From Symbiodinium natans (lineage: Eukaryota > Sar > Dinophyceae > Suessiales > Symbiodiniaceae): DNA of 64,000 nucleotides. Positions 23,517 to 34,299 of the stretch are shown here, piece after piece. The position numbers and the translations under genes were made by a program. The stretch covers positions 205,101 to 269,100 of the forward strand of contig CAJNDS010002575.1 of NCBI GenBank assembly GCA_905221605.1. Direction: 5' to 3'. How positions within the stretch are numbered: position 1 is the first letter of the stretch; each line of letters starts with the position of its first letter. Under the pieces are notes generated by a model that saw only the letters and a program-made list of their open reading frames with translations, searched no databases and had not been told where the DNA came from.

Positions 23517-23770
23517 TAATAATAATATATATATATATATATTGCAAACAAACAAAAAAAACCAAAAAAAACAAAGCAAAACCAAACAAAACAAAACATA
23601 ATTTTGTTGTGAAAATTACAGACACAACACAGACGCTATTGCTAACAATATCATTCACCGTTTTGCAGCATCAATCAATCAAAGCAAAACATATGCTAAC
23701 CCAAATTACATTTTTTTAACTGCGACCCTAAAAAAAACAAATAAAGAAAAAAAAACAATAATAACAACAC
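23400..23770. repeat. AT-rich block with (AAT)n, (AT)n and A/C-rich microsatellites
   Basis: It contains (AAT)n at about 23460-23526, (AT)n at 23526-23541 and stretches built from CAAAA and AACAAA. It abuts the satellite, and its composition is far more AT-rich than the flanks. Confidence 0.88.
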
Positions 23771-23789
23771 ATTGAGGATTACTTGCATC

Positions 23790-25330
23790 GTGGCCTGGAG
23801 CAACCTCTGGCCTTCATGTCCTTCTACATCTATGCCATGCACATGCCGTGCGTCCATGTCGTAGGTGTGAAACCATCATAAACAAAGGTCATGCAAGGTT
23901 TCTTGGTCACTTCTCACCATTCTACGAGAATTGAGACATTCCTCCGCTGGTTGATTGGTGGGGGGATTGATTCTGTGGGACCAGCATACGGCATCTTGGC
24001 AGTTTGTGGCGCCTAAGCTTCATCCCAACAGCTACAGCTACTTCTTGGACCATAACATGCAGGGAGGAGGAACGGTCCGCAATGTTCATCAATATCAACT
24101 CTAAAGTGGATGACAACTATTGCCACCCCCCCTCCCCCCCGCCCACCCGCCCCACCACCCTACCTTAAGGGTTTCCTTTCAATCCTTTGACCTTGCGGCA
24201 GAGCGTCCTGGACCTGGGAAACATCGGTCTTGTGAGTTCTTGTCCTCGGTGCGGAGATGGTGGAGATAATGTACAAGCGCCATGAAAGCTTGAAGGTGAA
24301 TGCGGACGATCTTCAGGCACGATGGCTTTGAAACCCACTTGGGATATTTTGAAGTAACTGACTCTCAGGCTTGCTGGCTGGTTGAATCATTCCCTCGTGC
24401 TTGTGAGGTCCTTGACCACATTCTTTCTCTGTGGCTTGTTGCCCAATCAACATTGATATTCAATATTGATATGCGCATGTGTCCGTCAGCCGTCCAAGCA
24501 GTGGATGCTGACTGGTCCAAATTAGGCAAGGCTATATAATACATCAATGTATCCAGTGGAGTGGCTTAGTTCAGGGGTAAGCATTGTAAGCACTTCCATT
24601 CACCAAACTGGGTTCCTGGCGGAAGCTGCTGAGGTGCTGGCTCGACCTAGGCTGCAGCAGGCTGGACTTGTTTACAGCATTTTACAGCTGTGCCCTTCGC
24701 AGCATGTAGATCGAACTGCGGGTGATCAGGTGTGAGGACTGCACAGTCAAGCTCACCGGCGGCGGTGGCGGCGGGCGGCGCTGCATGTGACCCTCACCTT
24801 CGCCACATATCCCTTGAGCAAATCTGCGCTGTCGACTGCCAGTCCATGCACCTACGAAGCACTCGCCTGGTAAAACTGCTGCTGCCGTTGCCTTAGCTCT
24901 TCTGCCGAACACAAAAACCCCGCCCAACGCGCTTCCTCGAACTTAGCCGCTTTTAAGGCTGACGCGGGTGTCCGCCCCAAGCGCGACATTAGAGAAATCC
25001 TAATAGGCTCAGACTGCAGTGCTCAGACTGCTTAAAAGGTGTTTCAAATCACAGTGCACGTGGCATATCCTGGCATGTACCGGTCCTCGCTGCAGGATGC
25101 TCTGCTGCTGGCGTGGATGGAATCTGCCGCCAAGCAGAGTTTGTGGAGCTTTGTCGGGTCATCCCAAAGTAAACAAAAGCAGGAGGCCTCCACTTTCACC
25201 TGATCCAGGGTGGTCTTGGCCCGCGCAGGAGTGTTGCACGCCTGGAGCAGCTGTCCCGACATGCACCATGACGTCAGGGCTGTCCCTTCACTGCAAAAGC
25301 TCCCCCAACACCCATGGCATAGCAACATCT
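23790..25330 (+). CDS. Unrecognised protein, candidate plus-strand split gene
   Basis: A series of plus-strand pieces reads like exons. They are LEQPLAFMSFYIYAMHMPCV (23790-23868), FVAPKLHPNSYSYFLDHNM (from the AG acceptor before 24003), AEMVEIMYKRHESLK (ending at a GTGAAT donor, about 24296), ACWLVESFPRACEVLDHIL (from about 24383), GFLAEAAEVLARPRLQQAGL (about 24615-24675), YRSSLQDALLLAWMESAAKQ (about 25080-25140) and RAGVLHAWSSCPDMHHD (about 25222-25272). No family is recognised. The reverse strand is also open over parts of this interval, so the orientation is an inference from the number of well-bordered pieces. It would be opposite in strand to the cluster at 1-21 kb. Confidence 0.35.
24126..24165. 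repeat. C-rich tract
   Basis: A short run of C with interspersed A, T and G lies between candidate exons. Confidence 0.7.
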
Positions 25331-26100
25331 CGTTTGCACTTCTGGTTGCGCTTCTTGGATCAAGGGTGGCCTGATTCGTCGCACGCGAGTCAGTTGTTTT
25401 CGACACAGAAGCTCGGGACCCTGGGCGTGCGCCTCCTGCGTGTCTTCTTATGCGTTCTTCCGATGTTGTTTTCGTTTCGTGTTCTGTCTGTCTCCGAAAC
25501 AAGGAGTCGTTGAACATCTCACTGGGTTTAGAGGAATTTATTACTTGACCACATGGAGGGTGCCGAACTTGACTCCTCTCCTGCGGTTGAATCACACAAA
25601 AAATCACCGTGCGGCCAAGTGTTAAAACCAGGACTCTTCCCAAAATGTGCCTGAGGGGTTTGTCAATTGAGTGAAGCGTCCACTTAGTCGGAAGACATCG
25701 AGAACATTTTCAACTGGCCTCTCTAGACCCAATATGCTGCCGCATAGCAACTGTTGCGCAACCACTGCTCCAAACCGATGCCGCAGGGAAGGTTTCGGTT
25801 GGCTTTCGGTTCAAGTGGGTGTTGTAGCAACACAGCAACACCCCACGAATCTGGGAATCCAGCCTGCAGCGCTTGTCGAGATGCCTGTTGCGTCACAGCC
25901 AGAAAAGACCGACTTTGAGTTCTCTTTGCCTGGGAATGCGGACGAATGCAGAGGACTGCGGCCTGGTAGAAAAGCGAGGTCGGAGGCAGGGCATGCGGCG
26001 ACGGAAAGTGGCCCGGACTGGGTTTGCCAACAAAGGGCCTCAGCAATGAAAAACACTGGTCCTTTTTAGCTGAAGCTGCTGAAGCGCACGGCCGGGCCCG
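25330..26100. other. No recognised gene
   Basis: Open stretches of 60-130 codons occur on both strands without a recognised domain. A basic plus-strand segment at about 25930-26045 (VEKRGRRQGMRRRK) could be a C-terminal exon of the candidate plus-strand gene. Confidence 0.35.
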
Positions 26101-26149
26101 CCTCATAGGAGAGGCAGCCATTTGGGGCCAGCCAGCCTGCTACGTTTGC

Positions 26150-27560
26150 TATGCTTGAGGCACTTGGATGGCAATCGGCAATTAGCATCATTTAGCATCT
26201 TGGCGGCCTCGGCGAGTGGCATGTTGGGCAGGGGCGTTGGAACATCCTGGCTACGGCCGGCTGACTGATGCAAACACGCGTCCTTGGCAAAGATCGCCTC
26301 TGCTGGCCGGATGCTGACCAGAATCGTGATGACCTCCCCAAAGCCACACCAGCACGGGTGCGCTGTCTCAGCATGTCAGCCCCTGAGACAAGGACGCCAG
26401 CGCAAGCCACCAGGGCCGAGGTCATCAGCGACTCCAAACCACTCGCAGCCTTCCGGAATCTCACAGTTGCCAGTTTCCTTGCCTTTGCAAGCTTGTGCTC
26501 TTGCATGGTCTTCAGTACACCACAGAATATGCCTCGTCTCCATTCACCTCCGTCGACGTTTCAGTCCGCGTGGGCTCCGAACCTGACATGTGTAGAAAGC
26601 AAAGAACACCTACGCCGACCTCAGCTCCACTGTTGTGTGTTTGTGTGCGTGTGTCTCTGCGCTCCAGGGATCATCGCTGGGTTGTTTTTTCAGGATTCTC
26701 CGCGGGATTCTTCGGGTAGCAGACCCAGGCCAAGAGACCTGACAAAGAGCACGGCGAGGAGTGCAATATTCCTCCACTATTGTCATTTTGTATTGCTTTG
26801 TTTGGTTTTGTGTCGATGGGGACATCTCACTGTGCTTCTCGATGCAGGGAATGATTCCAGTAGAAAAAGCAAAAGTCGTCGAAAGCTGTACTGCGGGAGG
26901 TGAAACAAGTTTGATTGAGCCAGGGCTCTCTGGGATTATACAACTGGTGAGCTGTGGTGAGCTCTGGTGTTTGGGAATGCAGTGCAAATGAAAGCTGTCG
27001 CGTCAAGAAGAACCCTAACCATCTCCAAAACGTAAACTCCACAAACCCCCAACTGCGGTAGCGTCTCAAGCTGCCATGCGCGAAATAGGTTCAAGGCCTC
27101 TACCAGGTTGCAGCGTCTTGAATGTCACACTTTCGCTTTCAGGGTTTAGGATGCCAGTTTCACAATCGGCGCGCTTCACATGCCTACTCTTACCCCCTCA
27201 TAAGCATTTTCGGCGTTATCATCGTCATCTCGTGTGTGCCGGCACACGCATACTTTGAAGAGACAAACAGCGAAGTCTCAGCTGCCGGCCCAAGATGCCA
27301 ACTGCACCGCAGAGTGTGGCGGAAACGCCACCAAGAAGAGCCTGCCAGGCCTCGAGCAACTCGGCTCACAGTGACTCGCAATATCATACAGAACTACAAA
27401 CAACATCACAATCATTGAAGCCGGGAACAAACTTAAGCCCTAAACCTCCTCCAGCGTGCGGAGAAACGCACGCCCGGCCACGCGAACAACCAGGCCAGAG
27501 GCCTGTGAAAGGTTCACCAAAGCTGCCAAGATTTGGGACCGAAACTTTGCAAACCACTCG
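26150..27560 (-). CDS. Unrecognised protein, candidate minus-strand split gene
   Basis: Minus-strand pieces with coding character, in order, are: FRSQILAALVNLSQASGLVV (about 27440-27560, ending at a GTTTAG donor after LEE), ELLEAWQALLGGVSATLCGA (about 27270-27372, after an AG acceptor), SEPTRTETSTEVNGDEAYS (about 26520-26590), GKETGNCEIPEGCEWFGVAD (about 26390-26505) and FGEVITILVSIRPAEAIFAK (about 26150-26355). No domain is recognised, and membership of all five pieces in one gene is inferred from order and strand. The AG acceptor and GT donor at the first join support the orientation. Confidence 0.4.
26600..27260. other. Probable intron sequence
   Basis: It lies between candidate exons. 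It contains a TGTGTG-rich stretch (26635-26655) and nothing recognised. Confidence 0.35.
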
Positions 27561-27754
27561 GCACAGATGTAAGATTGGCCCGTCTTGCCCCATCCCCTTC
27601 ACCCCTCGCGCTTTCCGGATTGCATGAATAGGGGTCCTGAGTGTGTGTTAGGATCTTTCTGCTACTTTTTGGGAATGAGCTTCGTTCGGGGGTTTGGCAT
27701 GGGGATGGGCAAAAACAAGGCTGTGCATCGTTCCTGGTCACAAACTGACATTTT

Positions 27755-27802
27755 CTCTCGCTCTCTCACTCACTTACTCACTCTCTCTCTCTCTCTCTCC
27801 AT
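27755..27802 (+). repeat. (CT)n microsatellite
   Basis: CT dinucleotides with a few interruptions, about 45 bases. Confidence 0.85.
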
Positions 27803-28109
27803 CCTGGGTCCCGGACGATTGTCACGGGTTCCACACATTCTGTGGTCGAAATCAGGCTCTTGTCTGCATGCCGTGCGCATTGTGCGTAAACTAGGTGGCT
27901 CAAGCGATTCCATTTGGGGGTTTTCGATGGAAGGCCATTCCAATCAAGTAGGGTCCTAAACCTTTCGGAATACTTCAGAAAGGGTTGCCAAGCATCTTCA
28001 GAGCCACCACGAACCCTTCCTGACAAATTCAGCAACATTCACAGCGTGTACTTTTGGTGATCGTTTGGCTGCTTTGCTTTTTCACGTCTTTTCCCCCCTT
28101 ATCCCAAAC

Positions 28110-28392
28110 GCCTCACGCAAAGCCTAAACCCTATACCCTTTTGTAAACCCTAACAAAAACCCTAAAACGCTAAACCTTAAAACCTGCAACCCGAAACAAA
28201 ACGTTTGAAACCCCAACCTTCAAAACCCACAAAATTGCAAGGACCCTACAACCCCAAATAATTAACACCCTAAACCCCTAAAAACCATGAAAAACCCAAA
28301 AACCCTGAAACCCTTAAAAACCCTGAAGCCCTAAAACCCGTAAACCCGTAAACCCAAGCCCTAAACCCGAAAACCCGAAATCCTAACCCCAC
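28110..28392 (+). repeat. Degenerate telomere-like CCCTAAA repeats
   Basis: About 280 bases are built from variants of AACCCTAAA and AAACCCTG. They resemble the complement of the plant-type TTTAGGG repeat, which has been reported for dinoflagellate telomeres. The spacing is irregular, so this is a decayed interstitial array or a telomere-like simple repeat. Isolated units recur near 1285, 6095 and 32225. Confidence 0.75.
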
Positions 28393-28399
28393 CCGCCTC

Positions 28400-28900
28400 C
28401 CACCCACCCGCCTCACTCCCCCGGGACGGGGGACTGGGCAACACTGCACCACATAATTATGTCCCCGAGAAGAATTCTTGATTTGAACCTTTCATGTCCT
28501 CGGTATCTTGTTGGCAAAGCTAGGAGAGTTAACAGCCCAGAGGGCGGAGATCCGAGGAGGCACACAGCCCCCACGCCACTCCCCCCCCCTTTCAGAAGCA
28601 ATTCGCAAATACATTGAAACAGAACGGAATTGGTGTAGAACAAGGCAGCAACAAAGCTAAAAGCAAAACAAACAAAACCACAACAAGAAGCAACAAGCAA
28701 GAAGGATACCAGCAGAAGGCACAAGCAGCATGGAACAAAGTAAAATGCAAAAAGCAAGAAACCAAACGAAGCAAGAAGTAATACAAAAACATAGTCACAA
28801 CAAAAAGCAAAAAGTGGACAAACAATAACAGAAGAAGCAATACCAATAACCAGGATTCGCAGAAACAACTTGCATAGTAGCATAGAACCGACTTAAACAA
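28400..28900. other. Low-complexity A/C/G-rich stretch, no gene
   Basis: The segment 28610-28870 is composed of AAGCAA, ACAA and similar short motifs. Open frames here encode hydrophobic low-complexity peptides and are not credible. Confidence 0.5.
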
Positions 28901-29029
28901 TTGCGTCTTCAAAGCCGATTGGCAGTTGCATGATAGCCACACTCACATGAAGAAGAAAAATAGCTTTCGCTTGTTTCCACTTAGAATAGCTGGAAGCCTT
29001 AACAAACTCACAATGCAATGTCACAGCTG

Positions 29030-29545
29030 TACTGCCAGCTTTCTCTCTATGCCATGCCGCCCCTTGTGTACCAGCCTCGACCAGCGCGGCAGCAGCAGCA
29101 GCTAGCTCGTCATCTGTCTGCACTGCGACAGCCTCAACCTCTGCGCCTCTGCACAACACACGCCAAAGAAATATGTGCAACAAAACTGACCCGGCTGTCG
29201 CCTGCATCGCCTGCATCATGTCTGTGTCCTTCTGTCTCCAGCTGTTCAGTGTAGCTGGTGTGCAGCATGTTCGTCTCAAATGTCGAGGTGCTTTCTTCCT
29301 GACAGAGGGCACCAAGACAAAAGCTCCTGCAATAAAAACTTGTGGATGTATGACAAATGTGGCAAGATACTCTGAGAAACTCATCTGTCGCAAGACATGG
29401 CGGCAGAGAGCATCTCTCGAGTTCTGATGGCTTCTGGCAACCACGCTGGGCTACGCTGGGCGACGCTGGGCTACGCTGGGCCTTGCTGGGCGGCGGGTCT
29501 GGTACGCCCACTGACGTCTCGACATCATCCGTCACAATCGCTTCC
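29030..29545 (-). CDS. Unrecognised protein, candidate exons
   Basis: Minus-strand pieces: DDVETSVGVPDPPPSKAQRS (about 29360-29540, with a short tandem DNA repeat GCCCAGCGT coding Ser/Pro/Ala-rich sequence); CLGALCQEESTSTFETNML through DAGDAGDSR (about 29209-29313), bounded by a TTTTTATTGCAG acceptor and a GTCAGT donor; and GAEVEAVAVQTDDELAAAAA (about 29030-29150), after a GTGTTGTGCAG acceptor. The acidic, Thr/Glu-rich sequence suggests a linker or disordered region. No family is recognised. Confidence 0.4.
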
Positions 29546-29559
29546 GTGAACCTGTGCTC

Positions 29560-30560
29560 CTTGGATCCAATTACACTCTACACAGGAGGGGCTCGCAAAT
29601 ATCACAATGCAAAAGTCAGAAAGTCTATACTGCTAGTCAGCGCCAGGAATCGGCTCGAACTTCCAGAGACGGAATCGGCTCCGCCTTGGCAGGGACCATG
29701 TCCTGCCAAGCAAGAGCATCTGCTTCGCTGCCCGCAGTTGCCCCTGTGCTGGCATCCCGCATCCGCATCCCTCTGTCAACCCCAAGGCCTCGAGGTAGGC
29801 TGACCCACGAGAAGCTGGCGCAGGCACCTCGACTCACGAAGTCACGAAGCTTTCATTCCAAACTCCTCAAGGCGACCTCCGCTGTCGGCATGGCATGGGC
29901 CTCACAAAAAGCAATCAGAAAGATTGTGCCGGTGGGACATCATCGTAGGCTGCGGTGCACACATGTACACGTAGCTGGCTGCCATCTGAGACGTGCTCCC
30001 ACGGAGGAAGCTGTGTTGGAAAGCTGGCCGACCTGCAACCACATCGACATGCTCCAATGCAGAAGAGAACTGCTTAGATGAGCCTCGGGTCAGGTTCGCC
30101 TGCGCCTGCTCCAAACAGATTGCCTGCAATTAGGCTTGTGTAGCTTGTGTCCCTGCCACTGCCGCTGCCACAACCCAACCAGATTTGCAAGCAGAGCACT
30201 GTCCAAGCAAGTCAGCAAGGTGGAGATGCCAAGCACCTGACAAACCGAAGCGCAGACAACAGTACCCAAGATGCATCAAGCCAGTCACAAGTGGAAGAAC
30301 TCACCGACTTCTCATGCTTGTTTTCGTTCTTTCAGATTTGTTTACAAAACAACCCTGTAGGCGATCGGCCATGAACAAGCCGGCGGCAACCATTGTGACA
30401 GCTGGGCCCAGCCAGGCCATCTTGACCTGAAATCGATGCTTGTGCCACGGCTCCGGCGGCTTCTATTCTTGAACTTACTCAACCGGAACTGCTTTGGTTG
30501 CTGTTGCAACTGCGATGTAGGTCAGCTGTGTGACCCATCCATGTTAGAGTACTGTCGTGC
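29560..30560. other. No recognised gene
   Basis: Short open stretches occur on both strands (for example 29554-30081 plus and 29902-30129 minus), without domains or clear splice borders. Confidence 0.35.
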
Positions 30561-30584
30561 CACCACTACGAGCCAAAAAAAGTG

Positions 30585-30720
30585 CCTCAAAAACCCCCGC
30601 ACCCCACCCCCCCCAACCCCCCCACCCCCCCCACCCCCCCCCCCACCCCCCCCCAGCCCCCCCCAGCCCCCCCTCACCCCCCCCCGACCCCCCCCCCCCA
30701 CCCGCGCTGCCCTTCCTCCC
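30585..30720. repeat. Poly-C tract with CCCCCAC units
   Basis: A long run of C with single A, G or T. The proline-rich or glycine-rich frames across it are artefacts of composition. Confidence 0.85.
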
Positions 30721-30757
30721 TTTTTTTGCGAAACCCTCTTTCCTCCTTTCCTGTCCT

Positions 30758-30803
30758 GGGGCCGGCCCGGCTGCCGAGGCGGCGCGCGCAAGCGTTTACA
30801 ATT
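30758..30803. repeat. Dispersed GC-rich repeat, copy 2
   Basis: Same repeat as at 6302-6347 and in the same orientation. It shares the core CCGGCCCGGCTGCCGAGG and the tail TTACAATT, and is followed here by a CTCCTACT-rich stretch. Confidence 0.75.
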
Positions 30804-31339
30804 ACTCCTCCTCTACTCCTGCTCATACTGCCTACTATCTACTCCCGACTCCCACTCCCAAAACTCCCACGCTCACTCCTACTCCTCCTCCGACTACTAA
30901 CTGCGAATTGCTAGTTACGAACCAGTAGTTTGCCGTGTCTCTCTTTCACTGGGCATGTTCTGTCTTTCACTGTGTGTTTCTGGTGGCAGGCATGGCACAG
31001 AGCAAGAAAGCATTTGTTTTCAGGTGCCTAAAATTTTTTGGCGACACGTTGTTACGGGCTTTCAACGCAAAATGCCTGCCAGCGTTCTTGCAAAATCGCT
31101 CGGCGACATTACAGATATGTTCTGACCATGTCGCCACAGGCAGGAGAAAACTTGTTTGTGAGAAGGTTTCGACCTCTTCAAATGTTGTCCCTTTTGCGCA
31201 ACTTCATGGTTTGCAACATTACCATGGGCCGTCCTTTAGTAAAAGGCCGCAGTGGTGCATCATGTCGTAGAAGTAGCCGAAAAGGTTGCAAATAGCAGTG
31301 CTCCGGCCGTGGTTAGAGCAGCATGATCGTAACCAATCC

Positions 31340-31468
31340 CACCCGAACCCCCCCGAACCCCCACCGCCCCCCCCCCACCCCCACCCCCACCGCCACCCCC
31401 CCCACCCCCACCGCCCCACCCCCCACCGCCCCACCCCCCACCCCCCCACCCCCCACCCCACCCACCAG
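31340..31468. repeat. C-rich minisatellite (CCCCCACC-type)
   Basis: About 130 bases of CCCCCACCC, CCACCG and CCCACC units, similar to the tract at 30.6 kb. Confidence 0.85.
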
Positions 31469-31564
31469 GAAGGTAGCAACAAGTGAAATTGAAGCGCGTC
31501 GGCCAGCTACAGACTACTCGTGACACTACTACTTACTACTTACTACTCTCTCCATCTCTCTCCA

Positions 31565-31735
31565 ATGGAAACGCTCGCAAGTGACCTGACCCTTTCGGCT
31601 AACGTGTTCAGCGGCCTCTCCAAGTCTTCTCTCCCAAGTTGGCTTCGGAGCTGAGCGAGCTGGACCTGCATCCCGTATTCTCGTCGTGGTGCCATCAAAA
31701 TGCGAAACAAAGACCGGGCCTCTTGCAAACGACTC
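31565..31735 (-). CDS. Unrecognised protein, candidate exon
   Basis: A minus-strand exon candidate begins after a GTTGTAG acceptor and reads SRLQEARSLFRILMAPRR, then QVQLAQLRSQLGREDLERPL. The amphipathic Leu/Arg/Glu pattern would suit a helix. No family is recognised. Confidence 0.4.
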
Positions 31736-31739
31736 CTAC

Positions 31740-32600
31740 AACGTGCCCGCAGCCTAACTACACCAGACCAAGCTCCACACCCCGCACACAAGCAGGCCGG
31801 TAACGGAACTTTTGCAGAAAGCACTCAAAAGAACAAGGCGCATGCAATGCACAAACAGAATGAGTGCATGTGCCACGTTGGAAGTTGGGAGCCTGAGTTA
31901 AGCGTGCCGCACGCTTAAAACACGGAAATGCATTCAGAATTCGTAGTTTTAAGCCTTTCGGCCTGAGCGAAGATTGCACCGATCTCGCCTACGCCCTCCC
32001 CAGGACAGCTTTAAAAACTCCCACAATTTTCGGAATCCCAAATGTTCGCACAAACTCGCCTGCAGTTGAGCAACGTTCTTTGCAAATAACTTTGAATGAA
32101 TGGTCGAGGCCCTTGTCCATTTCAGTCACTGAATGTAGGCGCCACCACAGACATCAAAACCCAAACGCTACGCCCTTGTTCGCTTTAGGGTTCAACAGAG
32201 GCTTAGGGATTAGGACTTTGTGTCCCAAACCCTAAACCCCAAGACCGAAGTTGTCAACCCATGGCTAGAGTTTCAGGGCAGCTTATTGGCTCCGGCACAG
32301 GTCTCCCACACCCAACGCTGCAAAGCATCAGAACTTATCAGGGTTAGCACCTCGTGATGGGCGCACCAAAGATGGGCGCACCAAAGGCGCAGGCGGAAGC
32401 GGCAAACTGGGCCGAGGTGTGCCTTCCAGGCACCCAGAACTTTCTCGAACAGGCTAGAGATGCGTCTTCATCAAGTGTACACCAACCAGATCCACCCCGA
32501 TTGGGAAGCCTGCCTGCCGCCTCTGAAGGGCGCGCAGAGCGCCCAGCCTCGGAAGGCCGGGCAGAGCGCGCGGGTGCTGCCTCAGGACGAGAATTGGAGA
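31740..32600. other. No recognised gene
   Basis: Includes a small telomere-like piece (32222-32245) and otherwise nothing identifiable. Confidence 0.4.
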
Positions 32601-32619
32601 ACCACGCGCTCACATGAAT

Positions 32620-33740
32620 GCAATGGAGGCACACCATGCAGCAGGCCAAGAAGTGTTTTACTTCGGCTGCGCTCAGGTGCTCTTCATCTCCATCCTGCTC
32701 GGCTTCAGGGCACCGGGGCTGAGCATGGGGTCTCGAGGTAAGAGTTGCATTTTTGCCGTCGTGGCCTCGTACGCCACATGATAAGCCCTCTCACCCGATG
32801 CCACCTCAAAAAAGGGGCCAATGCCGTCGATTGCTGGGCGATCCAGGTCTACACAACTTTGACTGTTCGGCTCGACGTGACTGTCCAACTGAGCACATGA
32901 CATCAGTGTCTATGGCGATTACCTTGCAAAGTAGAAGGTACGCTCCGTCGGGCACTCACAGGTGAAGCTCATCTTAAATCTGGCCTGTCCGTAGTACCAC
33001 TGTGATCCGAAGATCTTGCGAATTGTGGCCCCCATCAGCCTAAGAAGCTGTCGCCAGCTTGACGCAAAATCCACTCACATATCCATCACACAAAGACAAG
33101 CATTCCAAAACATGGCAAAGGCCGGGACGGGTCTAACCTTGCCTCATCTCGCGATAGCGGAACCAGGCTCTTGTTTGCAGCCGGGCTTGCCCTGTTCACA
33201 AGAGTCTCAAAAAGAGCACAGGTATGCGGACTAAAGATTGCAATACATTGAGAACAGGTCGATCTACGTGCATGGCCAAGCTTTGGCAGGAACTCGTCAT
33301 GGAACGGTGCTGGGGGGGCGGAGATGCCTGATCTTCCAGCCGGGCTCCATGGATGCTGCAGGAGGAGCATGGCCGGTCCCTTCCTACTGCACAACCAAAA
33401 GAACCCATCCAACACGGATTTCTCTCCTTGGACATCTATGCAATCCAACAAAAACAAACGTCCAGCGCAAGGTTCTCAGACATCTTGTTTTGACGATCAG
33501 CACACGTCTTTTGCGCAATGAAAGCGTTGCAGCACTGGGTAGTCGCCCAAGGCTACAGAGCGCCCATATCCAAGCCAAAACATCAAATTAAGGTACCATT
33601 CGGATCCATTCGGACCGTTCTCTACTCAAGAAGCATCTTCAATGCTCCATGCGGATGCACAAGGCTTTGCACCCATGGGACAAAGCTGTGCAGCAAGCCA
33701 GCTATCGGAGCTGAGCTGCAAGACATAGCGAGACCCTAAG
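32620..33740 (-). CDS. Unrecognised protein, candidate exon cluster
   Basis: Minus-strand pieces, in order: GSRYVLQLSSDSWLAAQLCP (about 33630-33740), GRSVALGDYPVLQRFHCAKD (about 33500-33590), ISAPPAPFHDEFLPKLGHA (about 33265-33350), GPFFEVASGERAYHVAYEAT (about 32755-32850) and DGDEEHLSAAEVKHFLACCM (about 32625-32700, from an AG acceptor to a GTGAGC donor). No domain is recognised. The cluster may be the 3' part of the gene whose exons lie at 34300-35860. Confidence 0.38.
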
Positions 33741-34299
33741 TGCTCTGTACAGACGGTGCACTCTGTGCTAGTTGAAGTCGCCAGGTCTCATCATGCCCCT
33801 AAGATTGACCAAAGGCCAAGCTTCGAAGCATGGGTCTGTTGTGGCGGCAGTCTGGGCTCCGGGCTCATTTTTAATTTCAGAAGCACTGGCCTCGCAACCG
33901 AGCTGAACATCTCAGAAGGTCTGGGCTAGGGGCATGGTCCATTCTCATGTTGCCTTCACCGGCTTCCCACTGACACCTCCTCGAGTTGCCCTGGACGTCA
34001 ACGGTGCAAAAGCGAAGCAAAGCGAAGGAAGGGAAGGAAGCAGAGGAAGCGGAGGAAGCGGAGGAAGCGAGTGAACAGAGACGCTTGGAAAGGAGCACAA
34101 GCGTCGAGCGCAAGTGCACTGTCCAAGTGCGTCTACGTGGCTGGTCTTGCGCGCGCTGCTCTGCGGCTTGCGCTGCTGCCTGACAGATGTTCTGCATCCC
34201 CGTCTTCGAACCCCCCCTACTACGTCCCCGTACAGCAAGGCTCTGCCTTCCTCCTCGCTTCCCGTTCGTCATCGCTCATATGCTTGTTATGGAAGACAG

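Noticed and set aside
23395-23719. Ile-rich ORFs on both strands
   Set aside because: Products of (AAT)n and (AT)n microsatellites.
28413-28942. Hydrophobic minus-strand ORFs of 116-156 codons that look like membrane proteins
   Set aside because: They lie in A/C-rich low-complexity sequence whose complement is T/G-rich, which gives Leu/Phe/Cys/Val codons by composition.
30582-30914. Proline-rich and glycine-rich ORFs at 30.6 and 31.4 kb
   Set aside because: Composition artefacts of poly-C minisatellites, open in several frames at once.
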